Positions 1 through 5,895 are shown, counted from the stretch's first letter. The stretch is 8,177 bases of DNA from Planctomycetaceae bacterium (GCA_005239585.1 SBBU01000167.1:1-8177), one strand, 5' to 3'. Program-made: numbers and translations. Notes: generated from the letters alone by a model not told the origin.

Positions 1-290
1 GAAGTTACGGCGGTTACGGTGGATATGGTAGCAGATATGGAAGTTATGGCGGATACGGTGGATATGGCGGTGGATACGGCGGTTACGGTGGAGGATATGG
101 AGGATACGGCGGATATGGTGGTTATGGAGGATACCCATACGGTTATGGAAGTTACGGCTATTCAAACTATGGCAATTATTATAATCCGTATGGATACAAC
201 AACTACGGTTATAATTACGGATACAATAACTACACAAATAATACCCCTCCACCACCCCCGCCAAACATAGTTCCAGGGCCGACTAGATAA
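1..290 (+). CDS. Gly/Tyr-rich low-complexity protein, C-terminal part (5' end outside window)
   Basis: The frame starting at base 3 stays open for 95 residues to a TAA at 288-290. It begins before the window, so only the C-terminal end is seen. About the first 44 residues are near-perfect GGY and GSY repeats. The next 35 or so are Tyr/Asn-rich (NYGYNYGYNNY type), followed by six consecutive prolines and a short tail ending in GPTR. Codons for Gly and Tyr vary (ggc/ggt/gga, tat/tac), as expected for a repeat selected at protein level rather than a recent DNA duplication. Such sequence is intrinsically disordered and can be adhesive or phase-separating. It is found in surface proteins, RNA-binding proteins and tails of secreted proteins, and nothing here decides among these. 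No Cys is present and no folded domain is visible. The function is not recognised. Confidence 0.75.
   Translation, partial: SYGGYGGYGSRYGSYGGYGGYGGGYGGYGGGYGGYGGYGGYGGYPYGYGSYGYSNYGNYYNPYGYNNYGYNYGYNNYTNNTPPPPPPNIVPGPTR
3..134 (+). repeat. tandem GGY-coding low-complexity repeat
   Basis: Degenerate tandem units of 9 bp (gga-tac-ggc type) encode repeated Gly-Gly-Tyr, with a few Ser and one Arg substitution. The repeat lies in frame inside the Gly/Tyr-rich gene. Its regularity also keeps other frames open, which gives a spurious Met/Asp/Val/Thr-rich reading at 19-270. Confidence 0.8.
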
Positions 291-394
291 AAGAAATCAC
301 CAAGGTTAGGGTATAAGACAGAACAGAGTTTTTGATTTAATCTTACTGTCAAATAGATAATTTGTAACAAATCTTATTCTGATGTGTTGTGGCC
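291..394. other. short intergenic stretch left of the IS
   Basis: This AT-rich spacer separates the Gly/Tyr-rich gene from the left end of the insertion sequence. I see no strong terminator hairpin, no promoter and no coding sequence. In particular it does not contain the missing 5' end of the hicA remnant found on the other side of the element, and its last bases do not match the first bases after the right IS end. Confidence 0.5.
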
Positions 395-407
395 TCCTGA
401 CTTCCTA
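395..407 (+). repeat. left terminal inverted repeat (IRL) of the IS
   Basis: TCCTGACTTCCTA matches the reverse complement of 2002-2014 at 13 of 13 positions. The match stops both inside and outside this core, which sets the most likely ends of the element. Confidence 0.85.
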
Positions 408-431
408 TAACAAGTATTTTATGAGCCTCAA

Positions 432-453
432 GAAACATAAGTACTTATCTTTC
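432..453. repeat. 22-bp near-perfect palindrome in the IS leader
   Basis: The 12-bp core ATAAGTACTTAT (437-448) is a perfect palindrome. It is extended after one mismatched pair (C/C) by GAAA (432-435) and TTTC (450-453). It lies between IRL and the transposase start, about 50 bp upstream of the ATG. It could be a repressor operator for a dimeric protein or an RNA hairpin limiting read-through from outside promoters, a known strategy in other IS families. The role is inferred only from position and symmetry. Confidence 0.4.
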
Positions 454-502
454 AATGAAATTGCATCAGCACTGTGCATATTTGTAATACTAAGGGTAAA
501 AT

Positions 503-1999
503 ATGCCCATGTATTTTGTCAGGACCACAAGAACTGCTTCTATGGCTACTGCTGTACAAATAGTTCGATACGAAAACAGGAAGCAGATAATTGTCAGGCA
601 TGTAGGCAGCGCTCATAATCAAGAGCAGCTTCTTTCTCTGAAACAAACAGCTTTGGAATGGATTGCAAAAGAAAGCGATCAACTATTTCTTTTTCATTCC
701 GGGAATCAAAAACAGGCACTCATTTCCCTGAACAAGTGTGAATATCTTGGGGTCAGATACAGTTACATTTATGAGGTTCTTTTCCAGATTCTTGGTCTGT
801 TTGGATTCCAGAAGCTAAAGAACCAGCTTCTGTTAGATTTGGTTATAATGCGCGTCATCCAGCCCGTATCCAAGCTTGAATCATTAGAGTATTTATCAGA
901 AATGTTCGGGATAACATATAAAAAGGGCAGCCTGTATCAAGCCCTTAAAAGCTTTCCAGCGTTAAAAAGCAGCATTGAGAAAAATACAGTTGCTTTCGCA
1001 AAAGATCATTTTCATTTTGATTTTTCAATTGTTTTCTATGATGTAACAACACTCTATTTTGAATCATTTAAGGAGGATGGGTTTAGGAAGTATGGTTACT
1101 CCAAAGACAATAAAGCAAACCAGCCGCAGATAGTCATAGGATTAATTGTAACCCATGAAGGCTTTCCTGTGGCCTATGAAGTTTTTGAAGGAAATACGTT
1201 TGAAGGGAAAACATTTATCCCAACTATTTGTAAATTCAAAGATGCCTATAAGATTAAAAACCTAACAGTGGTTGCCGATGCTGCCATGATAAGCCTTGCG
1301 AATGTAGAGAGCTTGGTAGCAAACAATCTCTCATATATTGTTGGGGCAAGGGTGGGGAATCTGAAGCTTGAACAGATCCAAAAGGTCAGCAAAGAGCTGG
1401 GAGGTGTGGACGGGAAATCAACACGAATACAAACAGAACGAGGGGCGCTGGTTTGTGATTTTTCCTTTAAGAGGTACCAGAAGGATAAACGGGAAATGGA
1501 AAGACATATACACAAGGCCGAATATCTTATAAACGAGCCATCAAAAGTTAAAAGGAGCAAATTTTTAAGGGGTACAGGACAATCCAGCTATGTTCTAAAC
1601 ACGGAGCTCATTGAAAAGACAAGGCTTCTTCTGGGGATCAGAGGATACTATACGAGTCTTAACGATCAAACTGACCAAACCATCATTTCCCAGTATCATA
1701 ACCTATGGCATGTTGAGCAGGCATTCAGAATTGCCAAAAGTGATCTGGCTATGCGGCCAATCTACCACTTTAAGAGGCAAGCTATAGAGGCACATATCTT
1801 GATTTGTTTTATGGCGCTTGCCGTATGTAAATACATGGAATTACGAACAGGCAAGTCATCAAAGAGGATAGTGAAGCTTTTGAAAAGCATTACTGAGGCA
1901 AGAATTAAAAACAAGCTCACGGGAGAACTTATACTGATGCGTAAGGAACTAACAGGAGAAATTGAACAATTGTGGAAAACTTTGTTGCCGCAATACTAA
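503..1999 (+). CDS. IS1634-family DDE transposase, intact
   Basis: This 498-residue protein has the organisation of IS4-superfamily transposases with a DDE_Tnp_1 core. The catalytic acidic residues appear to be D180 (in FYDVTTLYFES), D259 (in VVADAAMIS) and E405 (in LWHVEQAFRIAKSDL). The last motif carries the conserved W-x2-E-x3-R-x2-K arrangement around the catalytic Glu. The N-terminus (MYFVRTTR...) matches the usual start of IS1634 transposases, and the first roughly 150 residues form the DNA-binding and insertion region. ATG 503 is preferred because AAGGG at 492-496 lies 6 nt upstream. ATG 509 is possible but 12 nt from that site. It cuts and inserts the element by a DNA-strand transfer reaction on the inverted repeats. 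No frameshift or stop interrupts it, so it is predicted active. Assignment to IS1634 rather than a neighbouring IS4-like group rests on motif memory. Confidence 0.92.
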   Translation: MPMYFVRTTRTASMATAVQIVRYENRKQIIVRHVGSAHNQEQLLSLKQTALEWIAKESDQLFLFHSGNQKQALISLNKCEYLGVRYSYIYEVLFQILGLFGFQKLKNQLLLDLVIMRVIQPVSKLESLEYLSEMFGITYKKGSLYQALKSFPALKSSIEKNTVAFAKDHFHFDFSIVFYDVTTLYFESFKEDGFRKYGYSKDNKANQPQIVIGLIVTHEGFPVAYEVFEGNTFEGKTFIPTICKFKDAYKIKNLTVVADAAMISLANVESLVANNLSYIVGARVGNLKLEQIQKVSKELGGVDGKSTRIQTERGALVCDFSFKRYQKDKREMERHIHKAEYLINEPSKVKRSKFLRGTGQSSYVLNTELIEKTRLLLGIRGYYTSLNDQTDQTIISQYHNLWHVEQAFRIAKSDLAMRPIYHFKRQAIEAHILICFMALAVCKYMELRTGKSSKRIVKLLKSITEARIKNKLTGELILMRKELTGEIEQLWKTLLPQY

Positions 2000-2001
2000 A
2001 G

Positions 2002-2014
2002 TAGGAAGTCAGGA
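2002..2014 (-). repeat. right terminal inverted repeat (IRR) of the IS
   Basis: TAGGAAGTCAGGA is the exact reverse complement of the left end at 395-407. It begins 2 nt after the transposase stop codon. The hicA remnant starts with the very next base. Confidence 0.85.
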
Positions 2015-2180
2015 AAGATTGGCTTTTCTATTGCAAGGGAAGGCCACAGCCATACAATACTTGTGCGTGGGACAAAATTAATTCCAGTTCCGCGCCACCC
2101 AGGTGATCTTAGGATGAGCACTTCACAGGATTTTGAAGGAGGCTGGCCTGAGTCTGCAAGATTATCTGTCGCTCCGATAA
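2015..2180 (+). pseudogene. hicA: hicA toxin remnant: 5' truncated at the IS end and frameshifted
   Basis: From 2015 to 2122 the frame reads IGFSIAREGHSHTILVRG and then TKLIPVPRHPGDLRMST, which is the middle of a HicA mRNA interferase. It shows the REG-x-x-H segment holding the presumed catalytic His (codon 2051-2053) and the VPRHPGDL strand and loop. After a frame change near 2123 the reading continues HRILKEAGLSLQDYLSLR to a TAA at 2178-2180, the typical HicA C-terminus (family pattern GTL-x2-ILK-x-AGL). Only one base separates the ACT and CAC codons where a Leu codon is expected, so the lesion is a net -2 (or +1) shift. About the first 13 residues and the start codon are missing, and an in-frame stop lies at 1997-1999 inside the IS. 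HicA normally cleaves mRNA and is neutralised by HicB. No hicB is seen nearby. The gene cannot make an intact toxin. Confidence 0.82.
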
Positions 2181-2199
2181 AAAAAATACTAATTATTTT
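2179..2199 (-). terminator. weak candidate terminator downstream of the minus-strand operon
   Basis: Read on the - strand, a 6-bp A/T-only stem (AAAATA paired with TATTTT, 5-nt loop, 2183-2199) runs into a tract of eight T residues (2186 down to 2179). It lies 36 nt after the stop of the last operon gene, which is a sensible place. The stem contains no G-C pair, so an efficient intrinsic terminator is doubtful. Confidence 0.25.
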
Positions 2200-2234
2200 A
2201 ATGTTGTTCCAGTTTAGATGGTCCCAGATTCGTT

Positions 2235-2672
2235 CTAATATTGAATGGTGACCGTTTTCATAGGCTTGTAATCTGCCCCATCTTTGAGATAGTGAACCAT
2301 CTGTATACCTTCATCCATTTGCTTTTGCCGTACAATTTCTCTAGTTCTAGAGACCATTCTATCAAACTCTGCCCTGCTACACTCGCGCACATGGATCATA
2401 ATTTTATATAGCAAGGGTAATTGGCTCTCCTCGTTGGAGTCACGCTGACCACCCACTATGATCTCCTGCCATATCATACCCCGTCCTAATTCAAATTCGC
2501 TTTTCAATGTATCCACTAGCAACTTTGCATTACGAGAATGCGAATCACCTGAGTCCAAGATTCGCTCCGGCCATAACAAGGTCATAGCAACAAACAGAGC
2601 TAAAATTATTACTACTCCATACAAGACCTTAATTAAATTCTCTCCAACACGGTCAAAGTCAGATTTCGACAT
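2235..2672 (-). CDS. small single-pass membrane protein of unknown function
   Basis: This 145-residue protein has one hydrophobic segment at about residues 14-34 (IKVLYGVVIILALFVAM region), preceded by basic residues. An N-in topology with a roughly 110-residue C-terminal domain outside the cytoplasmic membrane is therefore likely. The soluble part is charged, with a likely helical Arg/Glu-rich stretch (about 98-120, RAEFDRMVSRTREIV type). I do not recognise a family. The start is set by AAGG at 2680-2683, 7 nt upstream, which overlaps the TAA of the preceding HtrA protease gene. The intergenic gap is only 9 nt, so it is almost surely co-translated with that protease. A role as membrane anchor, adaptor or substrate of the secreted HtrA-like proteins is inferred from context only. 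Confidence 0.8.
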   Translation of the reverse strand: MSKSDFDRVGENLIKVLYGVVIILALFVAMTLLWPERILDSGDSHSRNAKLLVDTLKSEFELGRGMIWQEIIVGGQRDSNEESQLPLLYKIMIHVRECSRAEFDRMVSRTREIVRQKQMDEGIQMVHYLKDGADYKPMKTVTIQY

Positions 2673-2679
2673 TTCCTAA

Positions 2680-2683
2680 CCTT
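2680..2683 (-). promoter_or_regulatory. ribosome binding site overlapping the protease stop codon
   Basis: On the - strand AAGG lies within TAAGG, so the stop codon of the HtrA protease and the Shine-Dalgarno of the small membrane protein share bases. The spacing to the ATG is 7 nt. This arrangement supports coupled translation. Confidence 0.5.
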
Positions 2684-3971
2684 AATCCTGTGGGTGTTTG
2701 ACTAGAATAATGCTGGCGTCGTATTCTGTGTCGCCGCGCTTGAGGGTAAGTTTGACAGTGTCGCCCGGTTTTTTCTTCCAGAGCGCATCCAGAAACTCTT
2801 TGGCGTTGGCTGGTTTTTTGCCTTCGAATTTTAGGATAATATCTCCTTCCTGAATGCCTGCATCATCTGCAGGTGAGCCCGGGGTAAGTTTAGTTATCTT
2901 GACTCCTTCTTCAGCATCGTCAACTTGAATCCCCATGTATCCAGCGCCTTTGGGTCTGGGATCTATCGCTATCTCTGGCCTATCGAGCTTCACTTTGATC
3001 TTCAAAATCTCCTTTTCATCGCCCTCTTTCTTTCGCTCAACTGTTACCGTAATCTCATCATCCATTGGATATGTACCAACAACACTCCAATATCTGTAGG
3101 AGGATGTTATAGACTGATCATCTATCTTCAAGATGAGATCATCTGCCTTGAAGCCTGCCTTGGCCGCGGACGAACCCTCCTTTACCTCACGAATCTTTGC
3201 GCCTCTACCATCTGTATGATCTGATGAAATCAAAAGGCCGCCTATCTGTCCATGCAACACTTCACCGCCATCCCTGACCTGCATCATTGCCTTCATGAAT
3301 CTCTTTACCCTGTTAGATGGAATTGCATAACCAACGCCAGTAAAAATTCGCGCAGGAAATCTCGGTGCAATCCTGCCATTTATACCAACTACCTTACAGT
3401 CAAGAGTTATTAGCGGGCCACCTGAATTCCCGGGATTAAGCGCCGCATCTGTCTGGATACAGTCAAAATAAGTTCCTTGATATCTGTGTATTGCGCTTAC
3501 AATACCGACACTTATCGAGGGATACAACTTGCCATCAGGGCCCCCTACAGTCCCAAGTAAAAATGGATTCCCAATTGCTATGCAGTACTGACCCACCTCG
3601 AGTTTATTCGAGTCGCCGAGTTCCAGATAATCGAATTTCTTGTCAGACTCAATCTTGAAAAGCGTAAGATCGCCATAAGGATCAGTTGCAATTTTCTTGG
3701 CTGTGTATAATGAACCGTCAATCAGGTGGATCTTGATCGTTTTCTTACCTCCTGCAACGTGATGATTTGTAAAAAAGTAGCCATCCCCCGAAACTATTAC
3801 CCCAGACCCGCCTTCAACAAAAACATAGGCTTTTTGCGACTTGGCAGTGGCCTCTTTTATTATTGATTCTAACTTTTTTGCATCATCCTGAACCACAACA
3901 AGGAAAAGGAATGCAAGCACCCAACATTTATACTGTTTCCGGTTGCATCGTTCTAAAATCGTTTGCATCAT
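2682..3971 (-). CDS. secreted HtrA/DegP-like serine protease with two PDZ domains, triad intact
   Basis: This is a trypsin-fold S1C peptidase that would degrade or chaperone misfolded envelope proteins. With the ATG at 3971 it has 429 residues. It begins with a signal peptide or anchor (hydrophobic CWVLAFLFLVVVQ, about residues 16-28) and continues with a protease domain (about 40-235) and two PDZ domains (about 241-326 and 344-424). The triad is H71 (in FTNHHVAGG), D101 (in YGDLTLFKI) and S183 (in NPGNSGGPL), with the oxyanion-loop GNSGG intact. The start at 3971 is chosen over an in-frame ATG at 3998 because GAGGA lies 8 nt upstream and because 3998 would overlap the previous gene by 26 nt. 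From 3971 only one base separates it from the previous stop. PDZ domains normally bind C-termini of substrates or regulators. It is the only catalytically competent member of the three adjacent HtrA paralogues. The exact subfamily (DegP, DegS, DegQ) is not determinable. Confidence 0.92.
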   Translation of the reverse strand: MMQTILERCNRKQYKCWVLAFLFLVVVQDDAKKLESIIKEATAKSQKAYVFVEGGSGVIVSGDGYFFTNHHVAGGKKTIKIHLIDGSLYTAKKIATDPYGDLTLFKIESDKKFDYLELGDSNKLEVGQYCIAIGNPFLLGTVGGPDGKLYPSISVGIVSAIHRYQGTYFDCIQTDAALNPGNSGGPLITLDCKVVGINGRIAPRFPARIFTGVGYAIPSNRVKRFMKAMMQVRDGGEVLHGQIGGLLISSDHTDGRGAKIREVKEGSSAAKAGFKADDLILKIDDQSITSSYRYWSVVGTYPMDDEITVTVERKKEGDEKEILKIKVKLDRPEIAIDPRPKGAGYMGIQVDDAEEGVKITKLTPGSPADDAGIQEGDIILKFEGKKPANAKEFLDALWKKKPGDTVKLTLKRGDTEYDASIILVKHPQD

Positions 3972-3972
3972 A

Positions 3973-4989
3973 TTATTCGTCCTCAGGCGCCTCGCCAAGA
4001 ATCACTTTGAATTCGAGTTCCTGACCGTCCCTAATCACCTTGACAATCACAGGATCACCAGGCTGGAGCTTTATGACCATATTTTTCAGCTGTGAAAAGG
4101 TCTGCATCTCCTTGCCGTTAAACTCTATGATAATATCTCCTCCCTTTATACCGGCCTTTTTTGCCGCTCCGTCCTCAGACACATCTCTGACCTTTAATCC
4201 CTTGGGGACATCACCTTGCGTATCAATAAATACACCCAGCCGTGTCTGCTTTGATTTTTCTACCCTTTCGCCCTTTTTGAGCTTTTCAAAAATATCATCA
4301 ACTTTGTCATACGTTATCGCGAATCCGACCCCAGAACTCTGACCGTACATGCTATTAGTAGAAACCTTACAGATAATACCTATCAGTCGTCCCTCTGAAT
4401 CTACCAGCGGTCCACCAGCATTCCCGTAGTTTATCTTAGCATCAGTCTGCACAGCACGCCCGCTCGCTCTCTGCATTGCACTAAGAACTCCAGCATTGAT
4501 TGTAAGGCCATTGCATGCGCCCAATGCAAATACTGACTGCCCAAGCTCAAGTGATTTCAGATCGGCTCGTTTTAGCGCCTTGAGATCATCCTTATTCACC
4601 TTGATTAATGCAATGTCAAAAGTACCATTGAATCCCAAGAGTGCTCCCTCGATGTATTCATCGCTCCCGGGCAGCATAACCTCCACCTCATCATCCTTTG
4701 CACCCTTGACATTAAAGTAACTTGTGAGGATATAACCATCACTTGAGACAATCGTTCCTGTCACTGGAGTCTTTGGGCGCTTTTTAAAAGGTGAAAACAT
4801 GTCTGCGGGCTCATCTGGTTCCTTGTCACGCGTAATTTTTATGCTTACCACAGAAGAAGAGCACTTGGCCATAATGCCCTGGTAAAGTTTTTCCAGAGAG
4901 GTATTTAGCTTCTCCTGATCAGTCTGAGGCAGAGCGTCAATGCCACTTACAGAAATAGCGCTAATTAGAAATAGTACCCTTGTCAACAT
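3973..4989 (-). CDS. HtrA-like pseudoprotease with one PDZ domain (His to Phe, Ser to Ala)
   Basis: This 338-residue secreted protein is clearly homologous to the downstream protease: trypsin-like domain at about 40-235 and one PDZ domain at about 249-332. The hydrophobic N-terminus (MLTRVLFLISAISVSG) looks like a signal peptide. The catalytic His position is Phe (F92 in ILTSYFNVKG, where active relatives have T-N-x-H). The Asp is kept (D125 in GTFDIALIK). The nucleophile is Ala (A191 in NYGNAGGPL instead of NPGNSGGPL). It should therefore fold like HtrA but not cleave. The Ala codon is GCT, one base from a Ser codon. The start at 4989 is supported by AGGAG (4998-5002) 8 nt upstream. It overlaps the preceding pseudoprotease gene by 29 nt and ends one base before the active protease starts. 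A scaffold, substrate-binding or regulatory role in a complex with its paralogues is inferred. Confidence 0.9.
   Translation of the reverse strand: MLTRVLFLISAISVSGIDALPQTDQEKLNTSLEKLYQGIMAKCSSSVVSIKITRDKEPDEPADMFSPFKKRPKTPVTGTIVSSDGYILTSYFNVKGAKDDEVEVMLPGSDEYIEGALLGFNGTFDIALIKVNKDDLKALKRADLKSLELGQSVFALGACNGLTINAGVLSAMQRASGRAVQTDAKINYGNAGGPLVDSEGRLIGIICKVSTNSMYGQSSGVGFAITYDKVDDIFEKLKKGERVEKSKQTRLGVFIDTQGDVPKGLKVRDVSEDGAAKKAGIKGGDIIIEFNGKEMQTFSQLKNMVIKLQPGDPVIVKVIRDGQELEFKVILGEAPEDE
3980..3984 (-). promoter_or_regulatory. ribosome binding site deciding the protease start
   Basis: GAGGA on the - strand sits 8 nt before ATG 3971 and lies inside the end of the preceding gene. It is downstream of the alternative ATG 3998, so it can serve only the shorter start. 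Confidence 0.55.
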
Positions 4990-5863
4990 TTATATTGCTC
5001 CTAACTTTGTTTTCTCCATCTTCTCTTTCCACCTCTATGCTGAACTTTTTACCGGCTTTTGCCATCTCCTTGTCAAAAGTAGCAATCGATTTGATTTCAA
5101 CCTCTTCAATCTTTGTTATAAGATCTCCCTGCTTGAAACCTGCTTTTTCTGCGGGCGAATCCTTCTCCACATTTTTAACAGTAACCTTTTCCTTTGACTC
5201 GGCAAGTTCAAGACCATAGATAACCCTGCCAAGCGCCGGCTTGAAGAGATTAACAGGGATAGCCAGACCTGCATAGCGGGCATCGTGATAACTCAATGTC
5301 AGCATCCCGACGAGCTTACCCTTTGAATCTAGGAGCGCACCCCCATCCTGATTTGGATTAACAGATGCACTTGTCTCAAAAACAGTTCCCTTGTAAGTTC
5401 CACCCTTTGGTTCATCGATCTTGTATACCCCGCTAATCACTCCGACAGAAAAGGCTACCTGATCATCAGTAAAGATAGAATAATTACTATCTCCAAGCGT
5501 GTAAGCGACTTGACCCACTTTGACTTGATCTGAATCTCCAATCTCAATATGCGTTGTGATTTTATCTTTTGGAATTCTTACAACTACCAGCTCCAACTTT
5601 TTATCGAAATATATCACTCGACCAGTTACTTTTTTATGACCGGTGAGGATTACCTCAATTTTCTCATCTTTCTTCGTACCAGTGGCAGTTGTAGAAGTCA
5701 GAATCACTCCATCTGACGAGACGATTACCCCTGTTCCTATCTGGCCTGAACCTTTTACCCCAACTACTGCAGGGGATATCTTTTTATAAAGTTTTATATG
5801 TGTCTTTGTAATTTCGTCTTGTGCTTGTACCAGAAAAAGGCTTGCCAGCAATAATATCTTCAT
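4961..5863 (-). CDS. HtrA-like pseudoprotease with one PDZ domain (all three triad residues lost)
   Basis: This 300-residue secreted protein has a short signal peptide (hydrophobic KILLLASLFLVQA, likely cut before QDE), a trypsin-like domain at about 25-210 and one PDZ domain at about 214-290. Alignment by eye to the active paralogue gives Thr for the catalytic His (T59 in ILTSTTATG), Glu for Asp (E91 in KKLELVVVRI) and Asp for Ser (D173 in NPNQDGGAL). The surrounding structural motifs (GTGVIVSSDG, SVGVISG, the SPAEKAGF-x-QGDLI PDZ motif) are well kept. This points to selection on fold rather than decay. The start is firm because an in-frame TAG immediately precedes the ATG. There is no clear Shine-Dalgarno. 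The gene follows thyX after 32 nt and overlaps the next pseudoprotease gene by 29 nt. It is the most diverged of the three paralogues. A non-catalytic partner role is inferred. Confidence 0.88.
   Translation of the reverse strand: MKILLLASLFLVQAQDEITKTHIKLYKKISPAVVGVKGSGQIGTGVIVSSDGVILTSTTATGTKKDEKIEVILTGHKKVTGRVIYFDKKLELVVVRIPKDKITTHIEIGDSDQVKVGQVAYTLGDSNYSIFTDDQVAFSVGVISGVYKIDEPKGGTYKGTVFETSASVNPNQDGGALLDSKGKLVGMLTLSYHDARYAGLAIPVNLFKPALGRVIYGLELAESKEKVTVKNVEKDSPAEKAGFKQGDLITKIEEVEIKSIATFDKEMAKAGKKFSIEVEREDGENKVRSNINVDKGTISN
4998..5002 (-). promoter_or_regulatory. ribosome binding site of the second pseudoprotease gene
   Basis: AGGAG on the - strand, 8 nt before ATG 4989, lies inside the coding end of the preceding pseudoprotease gene. 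The two genes overlap by 29 nt, so ribosomes finishing one gene pass over this site. Confidence 0.55.
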
Positions 5864-5895
5864 CTATCTATTAATACGACATTTGCAAACCATCG

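Larger units (their letters stand above)
395..2014 (+). mobile_element. complete IS1634-family (IS4-like) insertion sequence, 1620 bp
   Basis: The element is bounded by a perfect 13-bp inverted repeat, TCCTGACTTCCTA at 395-407 and its reverse complement at 2002-2014. It carries one intact DDE transposase gene filling most of its length, leaving 95 nt between IRL and the start codon and 2 nt between the stop and IRR. The transposase motifs and overall size fit the IS1634 family. Members of this family have short inverted repeats, and the founding element from Mycoplasma mycoides is known for long, variable target duplications. No target duplication is visible here (left flank ends ...TGGCC, right flank begins AAGAT). 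The element therefore probably lost its original partner flank through deletion or recombination. Its coding capacity is undamaged, so it may still be mobile. Confidence 0.88.

Noticed and set aside
3..134. Short regular repeats that could suggest a CRISPR array or a non-coding satellite
   Set aside because: The period is 3 codons with no unique spacers, and the repeat lies fully in frame within an open coding region.
19..270. Open frame rich in Met, Asp, Val and Thr
   Set aside because: It is the out-of-frame reading of the Gly/Tyr-coding repeat. The true frame starts at base 3 and continues past it to the TAA at 288.
461..491. Possible promoter TTGCAT with a TAATAC-like -10 upstream of the transposase
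   Set aside because: The -10 match is poor, with three of six positions in the aligned register, so I do not list it.
1246..1560. Minus-strand open frame inside the transposase
   Set aside because: It is the complement of conserved transposase coding sequence, including the second catalytic Asp region.
388..2048. 8-bp inverted match TGTGGCCT (388-395) and AGGCCACA (2041-2048) near the IS ends
   Set aside because: The left copy overlaps the IS end by one base while the right copy is 26 bp outside the element. The offset does not fit an inverted repeat or a target duplication, and an 8-bp match is easily chance.
2181..2234. Search for a hicB antitoxin after the hicA remnant
   Set aside because: Only 54 AT-rich bases remain before the end of the opposing operon, and none of the frames resembles HicB.
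2063..2251. 62-residue open frame as an independent small gene
   Set aside because: It begins in the middle of HicA sequence and goes out of frame after the shift near 2123. Its tail is not protein-like and it has no ribosome site.
3972..3998. Longer start of the active protease at ATG 3998 (438 residues)
   Set aside because: It would overlap the previous gene by 26 nt and has no ribosome site. GAGGA with ideal 8-nt spacing serves ATG 3971, which also gives a more normal signal peptide.
4040..4342. Plus-strand open frames opposite the HtrA-like genes (also at 2925-3224, 4496-4720 and 4940-5219)
   Set aside because: They lie opposite well-supported protein domains and have no recognisable motif or ribosome site.
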